A DNA stretch of 34,073 bases from Verrucomicrobiota bacterium (lineage in GTDB: Bacteria; Verrucomicrobiota; Kiritimatiellia; JAAZAB01): positions 1 to 34,073 of the forward strand of contig JAHIJO010000094.1 in NCBI GenBank assembly GCA_018898455.1. The letters are read 5' to 3'. The position numbers and the translations under genes were made by a program. The notes below the pieces were generated by a model. The model was not told the DNA's origin, ran no database searches, and saw nothing but the letters and a program-made list of their open reading frames with translations. This document shows positions 6,800 to 13,750 of this stretch, one piece after another; the first letter of the stretch is position 1; every line of letters starts with the position of its first letter.

Positions 6800-8071
6800 A
6801 TGCCCCTATGCGTCAGTCGGGGAAACCCCGAATTGGAATTGTCCCGGGAAGAAATAGAGGAATGCCTGCGCGAGTTTCTGGCCGGTCTGCCGGTTAAACC
6901 GAAGAAGGTGTTGCTGATTCCGCCCGATTTTTCACGTTTCCATTCCGGTGCCGGTGAAATCTGTGCCGTGCTGTATCGCCGGCTCGCGCCGCCGGCCGTG
7001 GTGGATTTGCTTCCGGCGCTGGGAACGCACCGACCGATGACGGCTGCCGAGATGACCCGGATGTTCCCCGGTGTTCCCCATGACCGCATCCGGGTGCATG
7101 ACTGGCAGAAAGGCCTGGCGTTCCTGGGGGAGATCCCCGGCCGGCGCCTTAAGGAACTCAGCGGTGGGAAAGTCGATTACTCCGTCCGGATCGAGGTGGA
7201 TCGGCTGGTGATGGAAAGCCGGTATGATGTAATCATTTCGGTGGGCCAGGTTGTTCCGCATGAAGTCATCGGCATGGCCGGTGGGAATAAGAATATTCTC
7301 GTGGGTACTGCCGGCCCCGACACGATCAATAAAAGCCATTTTCTTGGCGCTGTCTGCAACATGGAAAGCATCATGGGCCATGTGGAAAGCCCGGTGCGTG
7401 TTCTGCTGAATGAGGCTGAAGATTGGTTTCTCAGCCATTTGCCGGTCCACTATATTCTGACGGTGCGCTCCAAGAATCAGGCCGGCCGGCTGGTGACGCG
7501 CGGCCTTTTTGCCGGTGGCGGCAAGGATCGGGAGTGTTTCGACCGGGCGGCGCGGTTGAGTCAGAAGGTCAATATTGTTAAGGTTCCCCCGTTGAAAAAA
7601 GTGGTGGTCTATCTTGACCCCGCCGAATTCAAAAGCACCTGGCTGGGCAACAAGGCCATTTACCGGACTCGCATGGCGATTGCCGATCGCGGTGAATTGC
7701 TCATCCTGGCGCCCGGCCTGGTGGAGTTTGGCGAAGCCGAGGTCAACGAGCGGTTCATTCGCAAATACGGGTACCGGGGCACAGAGGCCACGCTGAAAGC
7801 GGTGGCCGCCGATGCCGAACTGCGCAACAGCCTGGGCGCCGCCGCGCATCTCATTCACGGTTCCAGCGAGGGACGATTTTCCATTACCTACGCGTCCGGC
7901 GGGTTAACCAGGAAGGATATTGAATCGGTGGGGTTCCGGTTCACGGACCTGGCGCCAGCCCTGATCCGCTATAATCCCGAACTGCTGGGCGACGGGTTCA
8001 ACACCCTGCCGGACGGTGAAAAGATTTATTTTATTTCCAATCCCGCTCTCGGCCTCTGGCAACGTGAATAA
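6800..8071 (+). CDS. LarA-family nickel-pincer racemase/epimerase homologue, 423 aa
   Basis: A DUF2088/LarA-fold protein. Characterised members racemise or epimerise 2-hydroxy acids using a nickel-pincer nucleotide. DFSR (43-46) replaces the usual DxTR. GTHR places a histidine at 77. H154 (VVPHE), K164 (GGNK) and H180 (NKSH) keep exactly the 10- and 16-residue spacings of H174, K184 and H200 of L. plantarum LarA, where the lysine holds the cofactor and the second histidine ligates nickel. AAGGAG lies 9 bases before the ATG. It probably shares a transcript with the radical SAM gene downstream. A LarE homologue lies at 27168, but LarB and LarC are not in the window. The substrate may not be lactate. 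Confidence 0.87.
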   Translation: MPLCVSRGNPELELSREEIEECLREFLAGLPVKPKKVLLIPPDFSRFHSGAGEICAVLYRRLAPPAVVDLLPALGTHRPMTAAEMTRMFPGVPHDRIRVHDWQKGLAFLGEIPGRRLKELSGGKVDYSVRIEVDRLVMESRYDVIISVGQVVPHEVIGMAGGNKNILVGTAGPDTINKSHFLGAVCNMESIMGHVESPVRVLLNEAEDWFLSHLPVHYILTVRSKNQAGRLVTRGLFAGGGKDRECFDRAARLSQKVNIVKVPPLKKVVVYLDPAEFKSTWLGNKAIYRTRMAIADRGELLILAPGLVEFGEAEVNERFIRKYGYRGTEATLKAVAADAELRNSLGAAAHLIHGSSEGRFSITYASGGLTRKDIESVGFRFTDLAPALIRYNPELLGDGFNTLPDGEKIYFISNPALGLWQRE

Positions 8072-8142
8072 AAAGAGGCATGTGCGGAGCGCCACAGGCG
8101 GTGTGCCGGCAGTCCACAGGCAATCAAGTCATCTGCAAAACC

Positions 8143-9813
8143 ATGAAACGGAAACCACAACGTGGGTATGTGACGAAGCGGAACTTTGTTTTTCTTTCGG
8201 TCGTCGCCTCTTATTCCCATACGAATCTGGCGGCCTGGACGTTGCGTTCCTGCGTGGAATGCGCGGGCTTGTTCCGCGTTTCGCGGGGCTGGATCTGGCA
8301 TGAGGTGGAAGTAACCCGGAACGATTCACTGCACGCGGCCTTGATGCGCCTGGCGCTATTTCATCCCTCCGTCCTGGCGGCGACGTTTTACCTGTTTAAC
8401 CGGTCGTTTCTCCTGTCGCTTCTGTCCCGCTTCAAGGCGCTGTGTCCGCAATGCCGGGTCGTGGCGGGCGGTCCGGAATTCCTGGGGGATAACCGGTCGT
8501 TTATTCGCTCCCATCCGTTCATTGATGCCGTGTTCCGTGGCGAAGGCGAACGCGCGCTGCCCGAATGGTTAAACCGGATCCGGCATCCGGCCGTCTGGGC
8601 GACGATCCCGGGTTTCTGCGGCATGGTGCATGGCCGGTATGTGGATAACGGCATGGCGGATGTCGTCGAGCGGCTGGATGACATTCCGTCGCCGTATCCG
8701 GCTCATCTCGCGTCTTTCCGTAAACCGTTTATCCTGCTGGAAACCTCGCGGGGGTGCGCCAACAGGTGCGCGTTCTGCACCAGCGCCGGTGTCTCCGTCC
8801 GCACGGTTTCCCCGGATCGCGTTCGGCGTGATCTGCGGATCATCGCGGACCGCGGTGTTCCGGAAGTACGCCTCACGGACCGGACCTTCAATGACCGGCC
8901 TGCCCGCTGTATTCCCCTGATCCGTATGTTTCGTGATGAGTTCCCGTCGCTCCGGTTTCACTTGGAAATCGATCCGGCGCGGATTACGCCGGCGATCCTG
9001 GAGGAGTTGGCTGCCGCGACGGCCGGACGTTTCCATATCGAGGTGGGCGTTCAAAGTCTGAATCCGAAGGTCCTGCGGATCCTTCGGCGCCAAGGAACCG
9101 TCCGGCGACTGCTGGAAGGAACGGTTCAGCTGTGCCGGCTCCGCAACCTGGATGTGCATGTGGATCTCATAGCCGGGTTGCCGGGCGCCACGCTGGCGGA
9201 CCTGTTCCATGACCTGAAAATACTGATCCCGTTGAATCCGGGCGAGATTCAACTCGAGATATTGAAACTGCTTCCCGGCACCCGGCTGGACCGGGAACGA
9301 GCCCGCTGGCGATTGGTCGCCGCTCCCGAGCCGCCCTATGAAGTGCTGCAAACAGCCACCATGAGCGCCGGCGACGTGGATACGGCGCGAAAGTTATCAA
9401 ACCTGGTGGATTGGTTTTACAATGTTTCCGAACTGCGGGAGCCGATCCTTATGGCTGCCCGGATTCTACCCCGTTTCTGGGATAACCTGCTTGCCGCCGA
9501 CGAACGTTGGGAGGGGCCACCTTGCGCGCCTAGTTTGGAAAACCGGTTCCGATGGCTGGATGAAATGTTCCGGGGAAAAACTACCGCGTTGACGCATGCC
9601 CTGCATTATGCCTGGCTGAAGCACGGCTTTAGCGCTCAGCACGGTATTTGTCCGGTCCAGGTTTGGAAAGGTCCCGTGCCGGCCAATGCGGTCCTTATCG
9701 AAGGGAACGGCACCGAATCCGGTTCCCGCCGGTTTGTGGCGCAGTTGGAGCATCCGACCTTGTTTGTCTATGGCCGGGAACGCCGTGCCGTGGCTATCTA
9801 CCAGTTGCCGTAA
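8143..9813 (+). CDS. B12-binding-like radical SAM protein, 556 aa
   Basis: A radical SAM enzyme with the [4Fe-4S] motif CANRCAFC (C205, C209, C212). It is preceded by a Rossmann-like N-terminal domain (VVAGGPE, then FIDAVFRGEGERALPEW) of the cobalamin-binding type found in Elp3/MiaB-like B12 radical SAM proteins. After the TIM barrel (LRFHLEIDPARIT, FHIEVGVQSLNPKVL, DVHVDLIAGLPG, EIQLEILKLLPGT) the roughly 180-residue C-terminus resembles the DUF4080 tail. No DxHxxG cobalamin motif is visible, so B12 may be bound base-on or not at all. The start is uncertain: ATG 8143 is used because it precedes the conserved region, but it has no clear ribosome site. It follows the LarA-like gene by about 70 bases. 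Substrate unknown. Confidence 0.88.
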   Translation: MKRKPQRGYVTKRNFVFLSVVASYSHTNLAAWTLRSCVECAGLFRVSRGWIWHEVEVTRNDSLHAALMRLALFHPSVLAATFYLFNRSFLLSLLSRFKALCPQCRVVAGGPEFLGDNRSFIRSHPFIDAVFRGEGERALPEWLNRIRHPAVWATIPGFCGMVHGRYVDNGMADVVERLDDIPSPYPAHLASFRKPFILLETSRGCANRCAFCTSAGVSVRTVSPDRVRRDLRIIADRGVPEVRLTDRTFNDRPARCIPLIRMFRDEFPSLRFHLEIDPARITPAILEELAAATAGRFHIEVGVQSLNPKVLRILRRQGTVRRLLEGTVQLCRLRNLDVHVDLIAGLPGATLADLFHDLKILIPLNPGEIQLEILKLLPGTRLDRERARWRLVAAPEPPYEVLQTATMSAGDVDTARKLSNLVDWFYNVSELREPILMAARILPRFWDNLLAADERWEGPPCAPSLENRFRWLDEMFRGKTTALTHALHYAWLKHGFSAQHGICPVQVWKGPVPANAVLIEGNGTESGSRRFVAQLEHPTLFVYGRERRAVAIYQLP

Positions 9814-9984
9814 TGAAACGGCGCATGGCTCAAGGTCCAGCAAAGCAATCAAGAAGCCTGAAAATGGGCGAGACAGCCAGAGAACAATTTTCGTTCCTGG
9901 CGGGGACATGCTAAAATACTTGGATGGCTTGCGCCAACATATTCTTCTGAGTATGATATTAATTATGGATGTTCTGGTGATGCA

Positions 9985-10545
9985 ATGAGAAGCTATATGC
10001 GAGAAAATGTGGTGCTCATAACCGGTGTATGCTTAATGGTGTGTTTGGCAGGTATTATCCGGGCGGAGGAGGCGTCCGCTCCCGTGCCCGCGCCGGTCAC
10101 TCCTTCCGTTTCGCCGGTTGCGCCAAAACCGGTCCATAGTCTGGGTCATAAAATAATTTTTTACCTGCCTAACCGCTTCCTGGATCTGGTGGATATCGTG
10201 CGTTTCCGACTGCGCGCCGGACCCGGCTTGGCTGCCGACGCGTGCATGACGATGTATGCGGCCAATTTTATCGGGGAGTATAATACAATTTACGCGGGAT
10301 TGCCAGGTCCCCGGCGCGCTCCGGTCCTGCCCCGCCCGGTCGGGCGCGAGGCTTTGAAGGGACTCCTCGTCATGGGCGTGGATGCGACCGACGAGACGCT
10401 GTATCCGCCCCATTACAGCGAAAGTGAAATGGCGCTCGGGGCTCAATTGCTGTTGGTCGGACTCGACGTGGGATTCGATCCCATTGAGCTGGGAGATTTC
10501 CTGATGGGGTGGGTTCTGGTCGATATTACGGGTGACGATTTATGA
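9985..10545 (+). CDS. Exported hypothetical protein, 186 aa
   Basis: The N-terminus (MRENVVLITGVCLMVCLAG) followed by AEEAS is a clear signal peptide with its likely cleavage site. A Pro/Val/Ser-rich linker follows (PVPAPVTPSVSPVAPKP). The mature part contains LPNRFLDLVDIVRFRLRAGPGLAADACMT, a segment seen in exported proteins associated with envelope lipid or VacJ-like functions, but I cannot assign a family. It overlaps the next gene by ATGA (10542-10545), so the two are translationally coupled and probably work together in the envelope. A TAAAAT box (9912-9917) upstream is a possible -10 element but lacks a good -35. Confidence 0.75.
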   Translation: MRSYMRENVVLITGVCLMVCLAGIIRAEEASAPVPAPVTPSVSPVAPKPVHSLGHKIIFYLPNRFLDLVDIVRFRLRAGPGLAADACMTMYAANFIGEYNTIYAGLPGPRRAPVLPRPVGREALKGLLVMGVDATDETLYPPHYSESEMALGAQLLLVGLDVGFDPIELGDFLMGWVLVDITGDDL

Positions 10546-11642
10546 ACATATCGCCGACCGATATCCGCAACTATCTCCCACCGCGCGTGCCAACAGGGTG
10601 GCTGTCGGCGTTCCTGGCTGTCGGAAGCCTGCTGGCCGTCGGGATTGCGGCCGAATCGAGTCCGGCGGACGATCCGGCAATTACCAATCAGCAATCGTTG
10701 GTACAAAGCGTGTTGGCTCCCGTTAAGCACACGGATAAACCGGCACAATTCGATTCGTTTCAAATGCGCCTGGATTACATCCACGAGAACCTCTATACCG
10801 ATTACAATACGCGGGTCGAACGCACGGATGCCTATTTCGGAAGGGTGTTGACCGAACACGAGCAACCGGCGCCGTCGCGGTTCCGGTTGGGCCTGTTTTT
10901 CGAGGTGTCCGAGGAAGACACAACCCAGTTTGCCTTCAAGCCGTCGTTTAACGCAAAAATTAAATTACCCAATGTGCAGAAGCACTGGAACGTGTTCATC
11001 GATACCATGCGGCCCACCGATCTGCCCGGCAAAGATCCCACGGAGGAAAACAATGGCCTGAGGGTTGGGGTGGGCGCACTCACGCATATTCCGCATATTT
11101 CGGCCAGTGCCGGGGTGCGTCTCACCTGGCTTCCCGAGGCCTTTCTTAAAATGTCCTGGGATCCGCGCTGGAGCTGGGGCAAATGGATGCTTATGCCCTC
11201 GCAAAGCGTGTTCTATGAGACCGACGACAAGTTTGGCGAGCAAACCCAGTTGTCCGCCTTCCGTTGGTTCGGTAAGCGTCTGGATTGGGCCGCGGGATTC
11301 ATGACCGCCGGCACTTGGTCGCAAAGCACAGACGGTCTGGAATGGGAACAGACGGTCAAGGGCGGGTATGTTCGCGAGTTGCTGGAAGAGAAAGACCGGG
11401 GCCATGACATCGATCGCTCCGACCTGGCGCGGGGCACCGGTCTGAGGTATTCCCTGTTTGGTTCCGACAAGAATTTCACGGAGCACCAATTTATGCTGTC
11501 CCATCGCCGTCCGCTGTATAAAAAATGGATCTATATTGAAATTGATCCGGGTATCAAGTGGCGCTCCGAGTACAACTGGAGAACGGATCCGTTTATCTTG
11601 GTTGGCTTGGACTTTTTATTCTGGGGCACAACCATGAAGTGA
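10542..11642 (+). CDS. Putative outer-membrane beta-barrel protein, 366 aa
   Basis: A hydrophobic stretch at residues 19-38 (GWLSAFLAVGSLLAVGIAAE) can act as a signal peptide after a longer than usual polar N-terminus. The mature region is full of alternating, aromatic-rich strands (FRLGLFFEVSEED, FAFKPSFNAKIKLP, ASAGVRLTWLPEAFLKMSWDPRWSWG) and ends in FILVGLDFLFWGTTMK, consistent with a porin-like barrel. Its start overlaps the stop of the preceding exported protein by ATGA. No specific family is recognised. The pair could form a periplasmic-outer membrane partnership. A dispersed repeat follows the stop by 12 bases. Confidence 0.78.
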   Translation: MNISPTDIRNYLPPRVPTGWLSAFLAVGSLLAVGIAAESSPADDPAITNQQSLVQSVLAPVKHTDKPAQFDSFQMRLDYIHENLYTDYNTRVERTDAYFGRVLTEHEQPAPSRFRLGLFFEVSEEDTTQFAFKPSFNAKIKLPNVQKHWNVFIDTMRPTDLPGKDPTEENNGLRVGVGALTHIPHISASAGVRLTWLPEAFLKMSWDPRWSWGKWMLMPSQSVFYETDDKFGEQTQLSAFRWFGKRLDWAAGFMTAGTWSQSTDGLEWEQTVKGGYVRELLEEKDRGHDIDRSDLARGTGLRYSLFGSDKNFTEHQFMLSHRRPLYKKWIYIEIDPGIKWRSEYNWRTDPFILVGLDFLFWGTTMK

Positions 11643-11653
11643 ATCTCCCCGCG

Positions 11654-11744
11654 TCAGCCCGAGGCTTTGCAACCCACAGACGGGTTCAGCCTTTCGCCAG
11701 GATCAAGGCCCTGAGCGAAGCCGAAGAACAAGCTGAACCCCTAC
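11654..11744. repeat. Dispersed repeat with GGGTTCAGC/GCTGAACCC arms, copy 1
   Basis: Arms GGGTTCAGC (11682-11690) and GCTGAACCC (11732-11740) form a 9-bp inverted repeat around a variable centre that also contains TTTCGC and GCGAAG half-stems. The left flank TCAGCCCGAGGCTTTGCAACC and the right end ACAAGCTGAACCCCTAC match the element at 17559-17658, which has a different centre. It sits between convergent genes (OMP and DUF362), where it could serve as a terminator or be a small non-autonomous mobile element. Confidence 0.7.
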
Positions 11745-11774
11745 GGGGGGTGGTGACGCGGCGGACACGGCAGG

Positions 11775-12854
11775 CTACGCCTGCACAAGCTCGTAACGGG
11801 TTGTTCCCAGTCCGATCTTCTCGCCGTGGGTGAGCTGTGTGCGGGGGTCGAGTTGCGGCCAGAACTCGCGGAAGACGTCGCGATCCAGTTTCGCATTCAG
11901 CAGGTCCATGGCGGCGGCGTCCACCGCCACCGGGTCGAAGGATCCCACGACCCCCAGATCGGGCAAGCCGGTTTCGCCTTTGCCCATGCAATCGCAGTTC
12001 TTGGTGACCCGGGTGATAAAATTAAGGTAGCCGACCCTCCCCGGCTTCTCTTCGTGGAAAGCCAGACAGTATTCCGCCATCTTCTTCTGAAGATCGGCGC
12101 TGGTTGTGTTCCAGTCGAACGACACCGCGCCGTGCGGACAGAAGGCGTAGCACTCGCCGCAGCCGATGCACCGGTGAACGTCAAGGATCGCATGCGCCTG
12201 GATGTCAATGGCTCCCGTCGGACAGTGCCGGGCACAGCGGCCGCAGGCTTTGCACTGACTTCGAGAGAAGATCGGTTCGGCGGAGTGATGCTGCTGAAGT
12301 TTCCCGGCCCGGCCAGCGAAGCCCATCCCCACGTTCTTAATGCTCGCCCCCAGGCCGGATAGCATGTGTCCGGTGACGTGAGTCAGCACTACGGCGGCCT
12401 CGGCCATGGAGCCGGCGCCCGCCAGAAATACCTTCTTGAGCATGCCGCCGCGCGCATCCAGCGTGACCTGCGATTCGCCGCGTAATCCATCGGCGATGAT
12501 CACGGGGAAGCCGAGGCCCTCGTGCGAAAAGCCATGCTGGCGGGCCAGTTCGAGATGATCCACGGCGTTGGACCTGGCGCCGTTGTAAAGGGTGTTGGAA
12601 TCGGTCGCAAAAGGCTTGCCTCCCACCGCGCGGATGCATTCCCCGATAGCGCGGGTAACGGCGGGAGGGACGAAATTGGCGCCGCCCTTTTCCCCGAAAT
12701 GCTGTTTAATCGCCACCAGCGCGTTCTTGGTGACGATCTTCTTCAGTTTCATGCCATCCCAGAGCCGCCGCGCGGCGGCGGCCATCTCCTCAGCGTTGGA
12801 CTCGGGGCCCAGGGGTGTGAAAAAGACCTGGGTGCATTTCTCCTTTGGCTTCAT
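11775..12854 (-). CDS. DUF362 protein with two 4Fe-4S clusters, 359 aa
   Basis: An N-terminal DUF362 domain (residues 1-195, with VAIKQHFGEKGGANFVPP and the ATDSNTLYNGAR segment) is fused to a ferredoxin-like module with two clusters: C201/C204/C207/C211 in CKACGRCARHCP and C229/C232/C235/C239 in CIGCGECYAFCP. The C-terminal part (VVGSFDPVAVDAAAMDLLN) is also characteristic of the family. Members are common in anaerobes and are thought to be redox proteins, but no reaction is established. A GTAGGT precedes the ATG at 12854. No membrane segment or signal is visible, so it is cytoplasmic. It lies downstream of the broken GIY-YIG gene and is probably transcribed separately. Confidence 0.92.
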   Translation of the reverse strand: MKPKEKCTQVFFTPLGPESNAEEMAAAARRLWDGMKLKKIVTKNALVAIKQHFGEKGGANFVPPAVTRAIGECIRAVGGKPFATDSNTLYNGARSNAVDHLELARQHGFSHEGLGFPVIIADGLRGESQVTLDARGGMLKKVFLAGAGSMAEAAVVLTHVTGHMLSGLGASIKNVGMGFAGRAGKLQQHHSAEPIFSRSQCKACGRCARHCPTGAIDIQAHAILDVHRCIGCGECYAFCPHGAVSFDWNTTSADLQKKMAEYCLAFHEEKPGRVGYLNFITRVTKNCDCMGKGETGLPDLGVVGSFDPVAVDAAAMDLLNAKLDRDVFREFWPQLDPRTQLTHGEKIGLGTTRYELVQA

Positions 12855-12873
12855 GTTGACCTACCGGCTTTCA

Positions 12874-13194
12874 TTAAAGCGATAAACTACCATATGCATC
12901 CCCGGCGGTCATAGAAAAAAGTACCGAGGAGGATTCCGCCAAAACCAATTGTTTAATCAAAAATGCTTTGCCCGATGGTGTCTTGAGGTATTTTTCAAAT
13001 TCATAGGCCACGCTACGTTCTGAAAAAACGACGTGGGTTATCAGTTTCCAAGGAGCGTAACGATGGGAATAGGCTTGGGTGCCGGCATTGTGTTCATCCA
13101 GGCGCCGGTGAATATCGTTCGTCATTCAACATAGGTTTTGTCAGGATAATTGACGCTTCGGAGGATAACACGATATAGGTTTCGATTTTCGACA
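12874..13194 (-). pseudogene. Frameshifted GIY-YIG endonuclease-domain gene
   Basis: The frame from 13125 to 12874 encodes MTNDIHRRLDEHNAG and YAPWKLITHVVFSERSVAYEFEKYLKTPSGKAF, the body of a small single-domain GIY-YIG protein. The missing N-terminus is found just upstream in another frame: LYRVILRSVNYPDKTYV and then a stop. Restoring one G at about 13127 gives YVG-MTNDIHRRL, the expected family sequence. The lesion therefore falls exactly at the glycine of the YVG motif. No start codon is visible in the upstream frame; the ATG at 13194 is in a third frame. The gene lies directly downstream of tRNA-Pro on the same strand. It could be a true pseudogene or a one-base assembly error. Confidence 0.7.
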
Positions 13195-13259
13195 TGACTC
13201 TTTTCTTTTCCGGTGGGTGAAACCCGCGTAGCCAAGAGCGAAGCGAGGGCGAAGACGGG

Positions 13260-13333
13260 TCGGGGCGTCGGGATTTGAACCCGAGACTTCCAGCGCCCAA
13301 GGCTGGCGCGCTACCAGGCTGCGCTACACCCCG
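13260..13333 (-). tRNA. tRNA-Pro (anticodon TGG)
   Basis: The minus strand gives a complete cloverleaf. Acceptor arms are CGGGGTG and CGCCCCG with one G-T pair, the D arm includes GCGCAGCCTGGTAGCGC, the anticodon stem CCAGC/GCTGG encloses loop CTTGGGC, and the T arm is TCGGG-TTCAAAT-CCCGA. The loop reads TGG, so it decodes CCA proline codons. Discriminator A lies at 13260. The 3' CCA is not encoded (CCC follows). The GIY-YIG gene remnant starts about 65 bases downstream. Confidence 0.95.
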
Positions 13334-13461
13334 TTCTACAGAATTTCAGATTTATGATTTATGATTAAAAAAGACCTCGAAAATAGACTTGGTTAATGAA
13401 GTTTTTTTTCTGAAGAACTATAGCCAGTCATACCCTGCAAGTGAAATGGAAAAATATTACC

Positions 13462-13491
13462 TGAAAATTGCACGGAGGCGTGCAATTTTCA
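13462..13491. repeat. Hairpin H1, 13-bp stem
   Basis: TGAAAATTGCACG (13462-13474), loop GAGG, CGTGCAATTTTCA (13479-13491). The stem is perfect. The left arm matches that of H5 (TGAATATTGCGCG) at 11 of 13 positions, and both arms change together, so H1 and H5 are relatives whose pairing has been kept. Confidence 0.85.
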
Positions 13492-13505
13492 CCCTCTGGG
13501 CCGTC

Positions 13506-13531
13506 GTGCCCCCGTATTAATGCTGGGGCAC
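13506..13531. repeat. Hairpin H2, 7-bp stem
   Basis: GTGCCCC (13506-13512) pairs with GGGGCAC (13525-13531) around a 12-base loop centred on ATTAAT. It is the weakest member of the array. Confidence 0.6.
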
Positions 13532-13547
13532 AAGGGGTTAACCACTT

Positions 13548-13586
13548 GCGTTGAGCAGATAATCCAATGGGTTATCCGCTCAACGC
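13548..13586. repeat. Hairpin H3, long near-perfect stem
   Basis: GCGTTGAGC (13548-13556) pairs with GCTCAACGC (13578-13586). After one A/C mismatch, GATAA pairs with TTATC, and the pairing continues through T-G and CC/GG to a 3-base AAT loop. Seventeen of 18 positions pair over 39 bases. Confidence 0.85.
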
Positions 13587-13591
13587 GACGT

Positions 13592-13627
13592 CTTTGCGCC
13601 AAACGCTTTAAAATCATTGGCGCAAAG
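13592..13627. repeat. Hairpin H4, 11-bp stem
   Basis: CTTTGCGCCAA (13592-13602) and TTGGCGCAAAG (13617-13627) form a perfect stem with a 14-base loop. It begins 5 bases after H3 and ends 2 bases before H5. Confidence 0.85.
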
Positions 13628-13658
13628 TGAATATTGCGCGATTATCGCGCAATATTTA
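13628..13658. repeat. Hairpin H5, 13-bp core stem
   Basis: AATATTGCGCGAT (13630-13642), one T, then ATCGCGCAATATT (13644-13656), extended outward by a G-T and a T-A pair to 13628-13658. It is related to H1 by paired changes. Confidence 0.85.
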
Positions 13659-13680
13659 GGTATTAAACACTGCTGGGATC

Positions 13681-13732
13681 GGTTTGACAAGAAGCATCAC
13701 AGGTGTGGAAGCGTTTTGACAAGAAACATCAT
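13681..13732. repeat. Two direct copies of a TTTGACAAGAA-CATCA repeat
   Basis: GGTTTGACAAGAAGCATCA at 13681-13699 recurs as GTTTTGACAAGAAACATCA at 13713-13731, a period of 32 bases with 2 differences. They lie just outside the stop codon of the minus-strand membrane protein. Two copies are too few to call an array. Confidence 0.7.
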
Positions 13733-13750
13733 GGCGCGCCTTCGCGGATA

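Larger units (their letters stand above)
13334..13750. other. Non-coding region with five successive hairpins and a direct repeat
   Basis: There is no credible gene in these 417 bases. Between 13462 and 13656 five inverted repeats follow one another with little spacing, and a 19-base direct repeat follows at 13681-13732. The part nearest the tRNA (13334-13460) is AT-rich with T- and A-runs and probably contains the tRNA promoter, but no clear -35/-10 pair could be chosen. Confidence 0.75.

Noticed and set aside
6932-7858. A 308-codon minus-strand frame inside the LarA-like gene
   Set aside because: Antisense shadow of a well-supported gene; no ribosome site, motif or plausible fold.
8569-9351. 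A 260-codon minus-strand frame inside the radical SAM gene
   Set aside because: Antisense shadow; the opposite strand encodes the CxxxCxxC enzyme.
13126-13128. TGA in the GIY-YIG gene as a recoded glycine or other sense codon
   Set aside because: On careful framing the lesion is a one-base deletion, not an in-frame TGA, and many genes in the window end in TGA.
13548-13586. Possible integron attC site
   Set aside because: The order is GTTGAGC...GCTCAAC, whereas attC sites start with RYYYAAC and end with GTTRRRY. No integrase or cassette-like ORFs are present.
13462-13732. CRISPR array
   Set aside because: The hairpins differ in sequence and spacing, only one 19-base unit repeats (twice), and there are no spacers of uniform length or cas genes.
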